DNA of 49,079 bases, taken from positions 1-49,079 of the forward strand of contig CADAWC010000027.1 in NCBI GenBank assembly GCA_902791475.1, in the 5' to 3' direction. This stretch comes from Fibrobacter succinogenes. GTDB lineage: Bacteria > Fibrobacterota > Fibrobacteria > Fibrobacterales > Fibrobacteraceae. Under the pieces are notes generated by a model that saw only the letters and a list, made by a program, of their open reading frames with translations, had not been told where the DNA came from and did not search any database. Positions 33,833-41,705 of the stretch are shown in pieces; the stretch's first letter is position 1; each line of letters starts with the position of its first letter. The position numbers were made by a program, and so were the translations under genes.

Positions 33833-35020
33833 CTAGTCCATTTCGGTGGGAATGCCACCGAGCATGCTGCAAATTTCAGGGCCAATGACGCCATTTTGGA
33901 TAGCGATGGTGAGCAAGCGCTGTTCAATTTCTTGCGGCGGAAAGCGAAGTCCGGCGGAATTTTCAGCAGAAGCAGCATCGGAAGAGCCTTCAAGAGTCGC
34001 GGCTTCTTGAACCAAGCGTTCGGCAAGGGCAGCATGGAGCGCAAGCGACGTATCAATGTACTTCAAGTGCGTAGGCTCCTCAAGAATGAAGTTCAGCGGA
34101 CCTTTAGCGTTGAGCACCTTTTCAGCGGGAACAGCCTCGCCGTATTCATCTTCAACTCCCATATTGGCGAGATTTGCCTGGGTCGAGAGAAGTGCTTCCG
34201 TCAATTCCGGGGCAGAAAGGGCATTTTTGACACCCGTGGCCGTCACGACGAAATCCGAATTTTCAATCAAGGAGGCAACCGCCGCATAGTCATGGCAGTC
34301 GACAACATCCACGCCATTTTGCTCAAGAACGGCCGAAAAATCACCCGCAGGCATTGTTTCGGATGATGCGGAATTTTGGGACTGTCCACGTTTTAAGTCC
34401 GTCACGACGGTCACATTGCAGCCACGGCGAACACCCTGGAGCGCAATCCCCGAACCGACTTTGCCACTACCAAAAACCAATAACTTCTTGCCTTCGAAAT
34501 CGCCACCAAGGCCCAACTTTTCGAGACCGCGGAAATAGCCATCGCCCGTGCCCAAGGAGGTTTCAATCCGCTTAACGATACCGCTATCGGCGACGTAAAC
34601 CGGTTTTTCGGCATCTTTATAATAGTGTACACCCGAACGTGTGAGTTCCACAAAGCCAATTTTCGGGTGGAGTACCGCAAAAGGCCCCGCACAGTCGAGC
34701 ACCAAGTCCACAAACTCGCCGCGAGATTCGGCTTCGAGCATTTCGGCAGGCGTTACGACGGGTACACCCCATTCCCTCATAAAGTCCACGACATCGGGGT
34801 CGTTAAATTCCGAAAAACCCACGAGAAGGTCGGCACCGCCCGCCAAAAGAGCTCGATATTCGGTCATCGTATTGCGGTAAATCGGAGTCGCCACCAGCAC
34901 GCGGAGGCCATAGAACGGGCGTGTATGCGTCCATTCACTTTCGAGCGCCGCAAGTGCGGGGTATTCGTTTTTTTCGTAAACTTCGTCCAAAACGGAGGAG
35001 AGAATCGACTGTAAATCCAT
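33833..35020 (-). CDS. S-adenosylhomocysteine hydrolase-like protein
   Basis: The 395-residue protein has the overall pattern of adenosylhomocysteinase: a substrate-domain start (PFYGLRVLVATPIYRNTMTE), SGVHYYKDAEKPVYVADSG, and a NAD-binding Rossmann fold (GKKLLVFGSGKVGSGIALQG) followed by TATGVKNALS. However, in the block equal to NDSVTKSKFDN of true SAHH, this protein reads ADSGIVKRIET, so the catalytic Lys and Asp are not conserved by eye. It may be a related NAD-dependent enzyme rather than a real hydrolase of SAH. It is the first gene of a two-gene operon with the NAT-like protein. The C-terminus (about 355-395) has a short Ala/Ser linker and a helical end not typical of SAHH. Confidence 0.68.
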   Translation of the reverse strand: MDLQSILSSVLDEVYEKNEYPALAALESEWTHTRPFYGLRVLVATPIYRNTMTEYRALLAGGADLLVGFSEFNDPDVVDFMREWGVPVVTPAEMLEAESRGEFVDLVLDCAGPFAVLHPKIGFVELTRSGVHYYKDAEKPVYVADSGIVKRIETSLGTGDGYFRGLEKLGLGGDFEGKKLLVFGSGKVGSGIALQGVRRGCNVTVVTDLKRGQSQNSASSETMPAGDFSAVLEQNGVDVVDCHDYAAVASLIENSDFVVTATGVKNALSAPELTEALLSTQANLANMGVEDEYGEAVPAEKVLNAKGPLNFILEEPTHLKYIDTSLALHAALAERLVQEAATLEGSSDAASAENSAGLRFPPQEIEQRLLTIAIQNGVIGPEICSMLGGIPTEMD

Positions 35021-35044
35021 GAGGTGAAATGTAGAATATTAGAA

Positions 35045-35160
35045 CTTAGTCGGTTGATGTAGGCTAGTAAATGTTTGTTGGTAGAAGTTAGCTAGTTGAG
35101 GCGGGCTGGTAGATGTTTGTTGGTAGAAGTTAGCTAGTTGATGCGGGCTGGTAGATGTTT
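35045..35160. repeat. 42-bp tandem repeat array
   Basis: Two full 42-base units (35061-35102 and 35103-35144) and partial units on both sides form an array. The core contains GGTAGAAGTTAGCTAGTTGA and ATGTTTGTTGG. The first unit differs from the second at a few positions. It fills the space between the SAHH-like gene start and the second GIY-YIG unit, so it may sit in that operon's promoter region. Confidence 0.85.
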
Positions 35161-35165
35161 AGTTA

Positions 35166-35501
35166 TTAGGATTTAGGTGTTGAGACTGTCATGCCTGCCT
35201 CCGAGCAGGCATCTCCTATTTCGCCAAACAAGTCTTTCCATTGCGTATTAAACTTTTCAATCAATTCTATTTTCCACTTGCGATTCCATCGTTTCAGTCT
35301 TTCTTCTCGCTTTATAGCATCTGTAATATTGAAAAAGAGCTCATAGTAAACAAGACAATCTGCATTATACTTTTCAGAAAAGCCTTCATTCAGCTTCATT
35401 TTATGTTCAAGAGTTCTTCTATACAAATCATTAGTTACACCAGTATAAAAGACAGTCTTGTATTTATTCGTCAATATGTAAACATAATAGTTATTATTCA
35501 T
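35166..35501 (-). CDS. GIY-YIG nuclease, small single-domain, second copy
   Basis: The 111-residue protein opens MNNNYYVYILTNKYKTV with a YVYIL motif, then FYTGVTNDLYRRTLEHK with the catalytic Arg, and LVYYELFF with the metal-binding Glu; the tail DAIKREERLKRWNRKWK is typical. It is clearly paralogous to the protein at 24359-24736. Its last 16 residues (from DACSEAGMTV) come from the flanking palindromic repeat, and the stop lies 21 bases outside it. The gene is AT-rich compared with its surroundings. A leader GGAGAAACA is just ahead of the ATG. A DNA-nicking role is inferred from the fold. Confidence 0.9.
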   Translation of the reverse strand: MNNNYYVYILTNKYKTVFYTGVTNDLYRRTLEHKMKLNEGFSEKYNADCLVYYELFFNITDAIKREERLKRWNRKWKIELIEKFNTQWKDLFGEIGDACSEAGMTVSTPKS

Positions 35502-35613
35502 TGTTTCTCCTAATGTCTACTTATTTAACACGCTTTTTTCAGAGAAATTGATCAAGATTTATTGATAAATAAATGTTACAAGAAGGAGATTCCCCATCAA
35601 GTGGGGAATGACA
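35187..35613. mobile_element. Putative mobile unit 2: GIY-YIG gene between inverted TGTC/TGACA palindromes
   Basis: The left end starts TGTCATGCCTGCCTCCGAGC and forms a GCCTGC/GCAGGC hairpin (35187-35216). The right end is AGGAGATTCCCC...GGGGAATGACA (35584-35613). The two ends are inverted with TGTC/TGACA outward, as in unit 1. The unit is 427 bp and holds one GIY-YIG gene in the same orientation relative to its ends as unit 1. Confidence 0.62.
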
Positions 35614-35629
35614 ATGCAAAAACGCTACA

Positions 35630-35703
35630 AGAGGAGATTCCCGGTCATCCCCGTCATCCCCGTCAAGCGAGGACAGGCGCGAGGACAGGCGCCGGGAATG
35701 ATA
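35630..35703 (+). repeat. Palindromic repeat, TGACA family, long form
   Basis: The copy starts AGAGGAGATTCCCGG and ends CGCCGGGAATGATA, with a changed last motif (TGATA for TGACA). The interior CGTCATCCCCGTCAAGCGAG and paired GAGGACAGG are shared with the copy at 17915-17986. It directly follows unit 2, in the space before the CE4 gene. The remaining space up to 35810 is AT-rich with no gene. Confidence 0.85.
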
Positions 35704-35810
35704 ATGTCTACTGTTGCATTACTATACAACAAAAAGAAATTTAACGTGGGACGGTTCTTTATATATGGGGGTAAATTATTTTCGCATAATATATTAACAA
35801 GGTGTGGATA

Positions 35811-37130
35811 ATGAACTACAAAAAAATTTCTATAGCCTCTGTCGCAGTTGGAATGTTTGCCGCAGGCGCTGCTTTCGCTCAGAATGCAGAAATCGCAACC
35901 TGGTCGGGTTTCCGCAAGGGCGCGGCGTCTTTTACATTTGACGACGGCGCACCGAGCCACGTGACTGACGCAGGTCCGACATTCAAAAAATATGGCTACA
36001 AGGCCACCTTCAACATCGTTGTAAACTGGAACCCCAACTGGAGCGGATTCCAGGGTCTGGCCGACGAAGGTCACGAAATCGCAAGCCACAGCAATAGCCA
36101 CGGCAATAACATGAGTGGCGAAGAAGCTTCTTCGAAAAAGGCCATCGAAGGCAAAATCAAGCAGAAATACGGCATCATCACGGTCGCCTACCCGAACTGC
36201 AACGTGCCTAACGAAAGCGCCGTCAAGCAGAACTACATTGTGGGCCGTATCTGCAACGGCAGCTGGAAGGGCATGAATGATGAAATGGGCAAGGACGGTC
36301 CGTCCAACTGGGCTCAGGTCCCCGCCACCATGACTGGTGCCGAAGGCCAGCTCAAGACCACGAACGACTTTACAGGCAGAATGCAGAAAGTTATCCAGAG
36401 CAACGGCTGGGCAGCATTCCTCACCCACGGTTTCCAGGGCAAGCAAAATGGCAACGCCAACTACTCCCCGACCGACCTCAACGCTATCGATGGAGCCCTC
36501 AAGTGGGCCCAGCAGAACGACAAGGACATTTGGGTTGCTCCGATGGGCTACGTCGCCATGTACATCAAGGAACGCAAGGCCTCTAAAATCGAACCGCAGG
36601 ACGGTGGGGCTGCAAACACGATGGCTTTTGAACTCAAGCATAGCATCGCAGACAACATTTCCAAGTACGATTATCCGCTTTCTATTCGCGTAAAGAGCGA
36701 CTGGAAAAAGGTCGAAGTCACGCAGGACGGCGCAAAGCTCGAATCCAAGGTCGACGGCGGTTACATTTACTTTGATGCAGTCCCGAACGCAGGCAAGATT
36801 GTTGTGAAGAACGCCGACGCAGCTCCGGAATCTTCCAGCAGCGCAGAACCGCCGCAGTCCAGTTCTAGCGAAGTCGCCGGATCTTCGAGCAGCACAACAG
36901 CGCTCCCGATGCAAGCATTTGACGGTCGTCACCTCGCCGCCTACGTAGACGCAAGTGGATACATCGTCGTTCAGGGTGCACAAGGCATGAACATCACCGT
37001 GTTCAACAGCCTTGGTAACGTTGTCCGCACAACCAAAGGCCTCGGCTTCGAACAGAAAGTTTACACCGGCGCCAAGGGCATGTATGTCGTGAAAATCGGC
37101 AACCAGGCTAAGGCCGTAAATATCAAGTAG
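35811..37130 (+). CDS. Secreted CE4 polysaccharide deacetylase with Ser-rich linker and sorting tail
   Basis: The ATG at 35811 (AAGGTG 6 bases ahead) is preferred over a GTG at 35802. The 439-residue protein has a signal peptide (IASVAVGMFAAGAAFAQ). The NodB-type domain (about 30-240) shows motif 1 SFTFDDG and motif 2 HEIASHSNSHG with the metal-binding His pair, later AFLTHGFQGK. CE4 enzymes remove acetyl groups from xylan or chitin; in this organism acetylated xylan or a pectic polymer is likely. A beta-sandwich-like region (about 265-335) and a Ser/Glu linker (ESSSSAEPPQSSSSEVAG) precede a tail with NITVFNSLGNVVRTT and GAKGMYVVKIG, a type IX-like sorting domain. It is a single-gene unit ended by a strong hairpin. 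Confidence 0.88.
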   Translation: MNYKKISIASVAVGMFAAGAAFAQNAEIATWSGFRKGAASFTFDDGAPSHVTDAGPTFKKYGYKATFNIVVNWNPNWSGFQGLADEGHEIASHSNSHGNNMSGEEASSKKAIEGKIKQKYGIITVAYPNCNVPNESAVKQNYIVGRICNGSWKGMNDEMGKDGPSNWAQVPATMTGAEGQLKTTNDFTGRMQKVIQSNGWAAFLTHGFQGKQNGNANYSPTDLNAIDGALKWAQQNDKDIWVAPMGYVAMYIKERKASKIEPQDGGAANTMAFELKHSIADNISKYDYPLSIRVKSDWKKVEVTQDGAKLESKVDGGYIYFDAVPNAGKIVVKNADAAPESSSSAEPPQSSSSEVAGSSSSTTALPMQAFDGRHLAAYVDASGYIVVQGAQGMNITVFNSLGNVVRTTKGLGFEQKVYTGAKGMYVVKIGNQAKAVNIK

Positions 37131-37156
37131 TTCTAAAAAAATTTGTGGTTTAGGGA

Positions 37157-37182
37157 AAGCCCGCTCCGATTGGAGCGGGCTT
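37157..37182 (+). terminator. Rho-independent terminator of the CE4 gene
   Basis: An 11-bp perfect stem (37157-37167 with 37172-37182) with a GATT loop is followed by TTCTTGTTTG. It lies 26 bp after the stop. Confidence 0.85.
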
Positions 37183-37212
37183 CTTGTTTGAGTTGATTGG
37201 GTAAACATAAAT

Positions 37213-37237
37213 AGCTCCCGCTCATGGAGCGGGAGCT
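37213..37237 (-). terminator. Second hairpin, probable terminator of the convergent lipoprotein gene
   Basis: An 11-bp stem (37213-37223 with 37227-37237) has a 3-base loop. On the - strand it is followed by ATTTATGTTT, a weak T-rich tail. Its core CCCGCTC/GAGCGGG resembles that of the neighbouring CE4 terminator. Confidence 0.6.
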
Positions 37238-37275
37238 TACTCTATTTCAGGAGATATGGGATTTATTAGAAACCA

Positions 37276-38169
37276 TTAATAGTATTCAACTCCGACTCCA
37301 GTGCACTTATTTTCAGGACATGGTACGACGGGAATGTGATCGCTTGACTCAATATCGGACCTGCAACTATTGACAATAAACGACGCGTACTTTTCCCAAT
37401 AAGGATCCTTATAGAGATTGTCTCTTTTCAAAGAGCAATTCAACCTTGGATAAAGATGAGTAACGGATTCGGACCCATTAGCAAAAATCCCCGATCCTTC
37501 TTTTTCTATTTTTCCATCTGCGGCAATACAATCCTCTATGAATTGAGCCATCATAAGAGAATCTCTTGTACGGAGTTGCATATGAACTAACTCATAACCA
37601 GGATATACAGTAAATGCATAATGGTCGCCAAAGTCATATATTTCATCATCAAGTCTAAGCCATTTATTTTCATTCGCGCAGCCAATGGTATTCGAATATT
37701 CAAAAATTGAATATTCAAAAACACTTTGGCTCATCGCAATCGGTCCATGCAGTACACCATTTTCATCCCGCATAGAATAAAAGCGGTCACCCTTATAATA
37801 ACTCCTAACTCCATCTCTAAATTGATAATAACTCCATCCTTCTGCATTTTCATACGCAGTATCAATAGAGTCCATATTAATCATTTGATTTTTTGCATTA
37901 TTATAAATTTCATCACCATCGAACGTTTCTAAAGTAACTAGCTTCAAAGAACTATCACGATCCAGAACAATTGTAGTAGCAGCATTAGATTTAGGCGCTT
38001 CATTCAACTTAGCCACCATTACGCGTTGTACATCTTTATTTAATATTGTTTCAGCCATCGTGTTTGTTTGTTCATCAGCCCCCACCACTTTATTATCGGA
38101 GCAAGCGGTAAAGGCGCCCATCATGCTCATAGTTGCGAGCGAAAGCGGAATGATTTTTTTGATATTCAT
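37276..38169 (-). CDS. Lipoprotein of unknown function, paired with a TIGR02147 gene
   Basis: The 297-residue protein has a lipoprotein signal (MNIKKIIPLSLATMSM, then GAFTACSDNK) with the lipobox Cys at about residue 23. The mature part has no recognised domain: it is rich in Asp, Glu and Tyr (GWSYYQFRDGVRSYYKGDRF) and carries two Cys-containing segments near its end (NSCRSDIESS, CPENKCTG). A strong AAGGAGG site stands ahead of the ATG. The gene starts 11 bp after the stop of the TIGR02147 gene, so the two form an operon. The base composition is more AT-rich than in neighbouring genes. A likely outer-membrane or periplasmic location is inferred from the signal only. Confidence 0.65.
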   Translation of the reverse strand: MNIKKIIPLSLATMSMMGAFTACSDNKVVGADEQTNTMAETILNKDVQRVMVAKLNEAPKSNAATTIVLDRDSSLKLVTLETFDGDEIYNNAKNQMINMDSIDTAYENAEGWSYYQFRDGVRSYYKGDRFYSMRDENGVLHGPIAMSQSVFEYSIFEYSNTIGCANENKWLRLDDEIYDFGDHYAFTVYPGYELVHMQLRTRDSLMMAQFIEDCIAADGKIEKEGSGIFANGSESVTHLYPRLNCSLKRDNLYKDPYWEKYASFIVNSCRSDIESSDHIPVVPCPENKCTGVGVEYY

Positions 38170-38180
38170 AGGTTTCCTCC

Positions 38181-38996
38181 TTACACTTTTTCCGTCAGCG
38201 GGAAAAGCTGTAAATTTAAACGATAAACTTGGTTGATTTTTTTGGATCCGCCAGCGATGGCGATAACTTGTTTGCGGAAGCGATCCACCTCTTCGGAGAT
38301 GCGTATCACCGTAGCTTCGTCAACGCCAATCGTCACACCCGAAATGTTACGCTCACCTGGGGCGATTTTTTCGATGGCTTCGCGGGCAAGATCAATCATT
38401 TGGCCGTTCATAGAACGAAGCGCTAGCGTAAGAGCTTCTCCAGAGCCAGTAATTACTTTATCTGTTTGCTCATAAACGTTTTCACCAAACGCATTGAGCA
38501 AATCGAGTTTTACCAAGAGCTTTAGTGAATCACGGACTTGTTGCGCCGTAAACGTATGTTTGATTTTCTTAGCGATTTCACCTGGGAGCGCCCCCGGCAT
38601 CAGCGGAGCGAGTTCACGAACAACGGAATTCACCGCAGATTCATAATAGTCGAACGCATCAGCATCCAACACTCGAGCACGCTGTTCGTTTGCAAGATCC
38701 TTCATTCTGCTGAACGTTTCTTTTTTCTTTTCATCATCCTTCGCGTTCGTGAATTCGACCATGAGCTTGAAATACTCTTGTTCGAATGCGTTGAGATCCA
38801 TCGCCGCAGCCACAAGCGGGACGCCCACACGGCTCAGCGAGCTCTTGCCATCACATACAAGTTTTAAGTATGATGGCGACGAGAATCCGGCGATCTTGGA
38901 AAATTCGCGCCATGAGAACGCAGAACTTCTTTTTCGCCAGTCAAAATAATCAAGCATGTACTTTCGGTAATCTTGATATTCTGTTATCGGTTTCAT
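38181..38996 (-). CDS. TIGR02147 family protein (putative HTH regulator)
   Basis: The 271-residue protein begins ITEYQDYRKYMLDYFDWRK, the family signature. An HTH-like segment follows (about 25-60: FSWREFSKIAGFSSPSYL, KLVCDGKSSLS). The central region is helical, and ISGVTIGVDEATVIRISEEV matches the conserved late block of the copy at 6989-7837. A strong AAGGAGG lies before the ATG. It is the first gene of a two-gene operon with the lipoprotein. In Fibrobacter, members of this family are often next to a lipoprotein or secreted gene. Regulation of that partner is plausible but not shown. Confidence 0.8.
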   Translation of the reverse strand: MKPITEYQDYRKYMLDYFDWRKRSSAFSWREFSKIAGFSSPSYLKLVCDGKSSLSRVGVPLVAAAMDLNAFEQEYFKLMVEFTNAKDDEKKKETFSRMKDLANEQRARVLDADAFDYYESAVNSVVRELAPLMPGALPGEIAKKIKHTFTAQQVRDSLKLLVKLDLLNAFGENVYEQTDKVITGSGEALTLALRSMNGQMIDLAREAIEKIAPGERNISGVTIGVDEATVIRISEEVDRFRKQVIAIAGGSKKINQVYRLNLQLFPLTEKV

Positions 38997-39181
38997 GTTT
39001 TAACCTCCTTACAAACTCAAATATACGCCATTTATCAGTACCACGCAATAGATAAAATGATACAAAAATTTCGATTTTTCGCAGAAATACGCGAATTTCG
39101 AAAATTTCAAAAATTTTTAAAATTTAATGAATCAGTAGTAGATACAGATGAATCAGAGGTGAGATTGTCGTTTTTACGAGA

Positions 39182-39263
39182 AGGCGGTGCCCGCTCGGAG
39201 GCGGGCATGACAATGCATAATGGATTGTGTAAGGCGCCCCCGCAACAAGTGCGGGGTGACAAC
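39182..39263 (+). repeat. Two palindromic repeats in tandem before the Nudix gene
   Basis: The first copy (39182-39212) reads GCCCGCTCGGAGGCGGGC then ATGACA; the second (39234-39261) is CCCCCGCAACAAGTGCGGGG then TGACA. Both have the same orientation. They lie in the leader of the Nudix gene and stay in its open frame, but no start upstream is credible. Ahead of them (39060-39130) is a stretch of A/T tracts. Confidence 0.85.
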
Positions 39264-39284
39264 GCTTTTTCTAAATTTCGCATC

Positions 39285-39905
39285 ATGAAACCGTGGAAAT
39301 TGTTGAGTTCGGAATTTTTGGTGGATGCGCCGTGGTTGAAGGTCGCAAAGGAAACGTGCGAACTGCCAAACGGCAAGGTCATCGATGATTTTTATACGTT
39401 ATGGCAACCCGACTGGGTTTTGATTCTTGCTCGCACCATAGAAGGCAAGTGGGTCATGACGGAACAGTACCGCCACGGAACGGGAAAGATTGCGCTTGAG
39501 TTCCCTGCCGGAATTATAGACAAAGGTGAGACGCCGGAAGAGGCTGCCGTTAGAGAACTGCAAGAGGAATGCGGATTCGGGATAGACGAAAGAAGCCATA
39601 ATAAAAAAAGCATGGATCCTATCGCGGCGACTGCGTCTTGCTCCAGGATGACAGGAGACGCGATTCGCTATGTCGGGAATTTTTCAGTGAATCCAGATAG
39701 GCATCGCGGGAAATTCCATGTGGTGTTTATCGACGGCGTGGAACGCTTGGGCAAAACGAGCTTTGACGATACGGAAGATATCGAAACGTTCCTGTACACG
39801 GACGAAGAATTCCAGGCAAAAGTTGCCGACGGCACGTTCAATCACCCGCTTCAAATCGCAGGCTATTTCAAGTGGAAATTATCGCAATCCGCCTCCCGAT
39901 TTTAA
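39285..39905 (+). CDS. Nudix hydrolase (ADP-ribose pyrophosphatase-like) with repeat-derived insert
   Basis: The ATG at 39285 gives 206 residues beginning MKPWKLLSSEFLVDAPWLKV, like ADP-sugar Nudix hydrolases. The Nudix box is perfect (residues 76-98: G76, E82, REL 90-92, EE 94-95, G97). It should hydrolyse ADP-ribose or another nucleoside diphosphate derivative. Right after the box, residues 110-123 (starting MDPIAATASCSRM) are translated from a GGATCC-type palindromic repeat at 39614-39653; the family fold resumes at AIRYVGNFSVNPDRHRG. The open frame runs upstream through two more repeats, but the ATG chosen fits the family. Its end overlaps the RmlD-like gene by 34 bp. Confidence 0.87.
   Translation: MKPWKLLSSEFLVDAPWLKVAKETCELPNGKVIDDFYTLWQPDWVLILARTIEGKWVMTEQYRHGTGKIALEFPAGIIDKGETPEEAAVRELQEECGFGIDERSHNKKSMDPIAATASCSRMTGDAIRYVGNFSVNPDRHRGKFHVVFIDGVERLGKTSFDDTEDIETFLYTDEEFQAKVADGTFNHPLQIAGYFKWKLSQSASRF
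39614..39653 (+). repeat. GGATCC-type palindromic half element inside the Nudix gene
   Basis: It starts GGATCCTATCGCGGCGAC and ends CTCCAGGATGACA. It is read in frame by the Nudix gene and is similar to the copy at 43991-44028. Confidence 0.8.
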
Positions 39906-40972
39906 TTCTCGGGCTGAATGGCGTTCCCGGCTTTGCACTTTTTAGGCATTTCAACAAACTGTACGGCAGCGTGACCGTTTCCGGGAATGCGCCTTCCAAA
40001 GCATCAAATGCGCCGAGCGTTATCGGCGTTCGCCCCATCAAGCACCCGTGCGTTTTTGGTGACAACGTTTATGGAATCGATGCCGAAGAAACGGAACGCT
40101 TGGGCGAGCTTTTCGAGCGTTTTCACTTTGGCACAGTCATCGACGCCAGCGGAAACTGCGCGCTGAAAGCCTGTGAATGCGACCCCGCGCGCAGCCGTCT
40201 TTTGAACTACAGCCAAGGCGTTGATGCAGCCACGTTCGCCGCACGCTACAAGGCAACGCTCATCCGCATTTCCGCCGACATGGTCTTTAGTGGCGACGAG
40301 AAGACAAAGCCAAACCGCCCTTACGTCGAAACCGACCCCAAAGACCCCATCCACAATTACGGCAAGCACCAGGCCGAAGCCGAAGATGCAATTACTGCCA
40401 TCAAGCCAGATGCGGTGATTCTCCGCGTACCGCTCCCGATGGATTACGCTCCCGGCGGATGCGCTGGCGCCATCGACTGGATTACATACCGGTTCCGCCC
40501 CGGCCGCCCAGCGACTTTATTCACCGACGAATACCGCAATCCGCTTTCAGGCCCGGACCTTTGCCGCACCGTACAATACATTCTGGAGCACAAATTCCCC
40601 GCAGGCATTTACAACTGCGGCGGTCCGCGTCGCGTTTCGCTTTACAATGTCGGGCAAATCGTGAACGCCGTCGGAGGCTACCCTGCCGAGCTCCTCCACG
40701 GAGTGCCGCGCATCGAAGGCGGTCCCATGCCCCCGCGCGTCGGTGACATCAGCATCGATTCGAGCAAGCTTTACAAGCTACTCCCGCCAGGATTCATCAA
40801 GCCATGGCCCGTCTTTGACGAGCTCGTGCCCGACAGTTTCGACTGGCACAAAACATTTGGTCGCCACATAAAAGAAAAAAGCAAGATGGGTAGCGACGAG
40901 GCTATCACCAGCTTGCTTGTAAATGGTGTAGATACGGGATTTATCCGCGAGTTAAGCGAAACAAAAGACTGA
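39872..40972 (+). CDS. RmlD-like extended short-chain dehydrogenase
   Basis: The 366-residue protein has an N-terminal dinucleotide-binding motif (ILGLNGVPGFALF), the block IRISADMVFSGD and the catalytic YGKHQAEAE (YxxxK), like dTDP-4-dehydrorhamnose reductases. The C-terminal half (RVPLPMDYAPGG, GIYNCGGPRRVSLYNVG) fits the sugar-binding region. It should reduce a nucleotide-sugar or a similar ketone using NAD(P)H. The start is a GTG at 39872 inside the end of the Nudix gene, with no better ATG close by; overlap suggests translational coupling. The last 32 bp overlap the 3' end of the convergent gene on the other strand. No other rhamnose genes are nearby. Confidence 0.78.
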   Translation: MEIIAIRLPILILGLNGVPGFALFRHFNKLYGSVTVSGNAPSKASNAPSVIGVRPIKHPCVFGDNVYGIDAEETERLGELFERFHFGTVIDASGNCALKACECDPARSRLLNYSQGVDAATFAARYKATLIRISADMVFSGDEKTKPNRPYVETDPKDPIHNYGKHQAEAEDAITAIKPDAVILRVPLPMDYAPGGCAGAIDWITYRFRPGRPATLFTDEYRNPLSGPDLCRTVQYILEHKFPAGIYNCGGPRRVSLYNVGQIVNAVGGYPAELLHGVPRIEGGPMPPRVGDISIDSSKLYKLLPPGFIKPWPVFDELVPDSFDWHKTFGRHIKEKSKMGSDEAITSLLVNGVDTGFIRELSETKD

Positions 40973-41699
40973 TCGTGTGACGATTTCCTTTTTCTTCGTA
41001 ATAGCTATCACTGATCACGAAAAGATTTCCATATGTAAAAGCAACGCCCACAGACCAAGTCTCGCTCACCCACCAATCTTTTCCGACTTCGTAACGAGTG
41101 AAAACTCCAACAGCATCACTAGGCTCATGATCATTGATAAAGCCTGAAGCAAAAGCATCTAAGCCACTTGCAAAGCTCACATAAAGGCCATTCAAAGGCG
41201 ATGCAAGGTTGCTAATCGGATAAACGGAAATTCCGAGTCCAAAAGAGAAGTACAAACCAGCGCCATCATCTTTTCGCTGCCTATAATTAAGGGTTTCATC
41301 GTTTATCTTAACTTGGGTCCCATTTTGTTCCCGAAACGTTTCTCTTTTTTCCAATTCAGAATATTCAGCTTCGCCAGTATACAAGCCCATATCCCAAAGA
41401 GTATACAACGCAACATGATTTGCGATAGACACACCCATTCTCAATTCAAACTTGGGAATATCAAACCCACTAAAATTCCAATTACGGCTTTGTCTTTCAA
41501 AAGTTTCTTCATGGCCACCATTACGCCAACCCGTCCAGCTATATTGTTTTTCTTTATTAAATTCAAAATTTGTGTACGCAAAGCCCACCCCCATGCTGTA
41601 AAAGAAGCCACGATGTTGACAAGGCGGACGGGAATTTCCTTGAGCCCAAGCCATAACGGCAAAGGTCAAAATAACGATTAGCGCTTTAATAATTTTCAT
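40941..41699 (-). CDS. Predicted outer-membrane beta-barrel protein, copy 1 of a tandem pair
   Basis: The chosen ATG at 41699 has GTGGA 9 bases ahead; an ATG at 41705 abuts the upstream stop. The protein has a signal peptide (IIKALIVILTFAVMAWAQ) and 252 residues. Alternating aromatic/hydrophobic strands are visible (GFFYSMGVGFAYTNFEF, GLYFSFGLGISVYPI, KDWWVSETWSVGVAFTYG), and the last residues are LLFRLTRG, similar to the final strand of the next gene (SFRITRG). It is paralogous to the 41706-42488 gene (HRGFFYSMG and HRGFYSSMS). A small outer-membrane barrel is likely; the function is unknown. Its stop end overlaps the RmlD-like gene by 32 bp. Confidence 0.65.
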   Translation of the reverse strand: MKIIKALIVILTFAVMAWAQGNSRPPCQHRGFFYSMGVGFAYTNFEFNKEKQYSWTGWRNGGHEETFERQSRNWNFSGFDIPKFELRMGVSIANHVALYTLWDMGLYTGEAEYSELEKRETFREQNGTQVKINDETLNYRQRKDDGAGLYFSFGLGISVYPISNLASPLNGLYVSFASGLDAFASGFINDHEPSDAVGVFTRYEVGKDWWVSETWSVGVAFTYGNLFVISDSYYEEKGNRHTISLLFRLTRG

Positions 41700-41705
41700 C
41701 GTCAT

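Noticed and set aside
35045..35160. CRISPR array
   Set aside because: The 42-bp units are directly contiguous with no unique spacers, and there are no cas genes.
35562..35744. 60-codon + strand frame before the CE4 gene
   Set aside because: It consists of translated palindromic repeats with no leader or family match.
35625..37208. 527-codon frame opposite the CE4 gene
   Set aside because: Shadow of a well-supported deacetylase; its ends are translations of repeats and terminators.
38973..39284. N-terminal extension of the Nudix frame by 104 codons
   Set aside because: It is a translation of A/T tracts and two palindromic repeats; the ATG at 39285 gives the normal family start.
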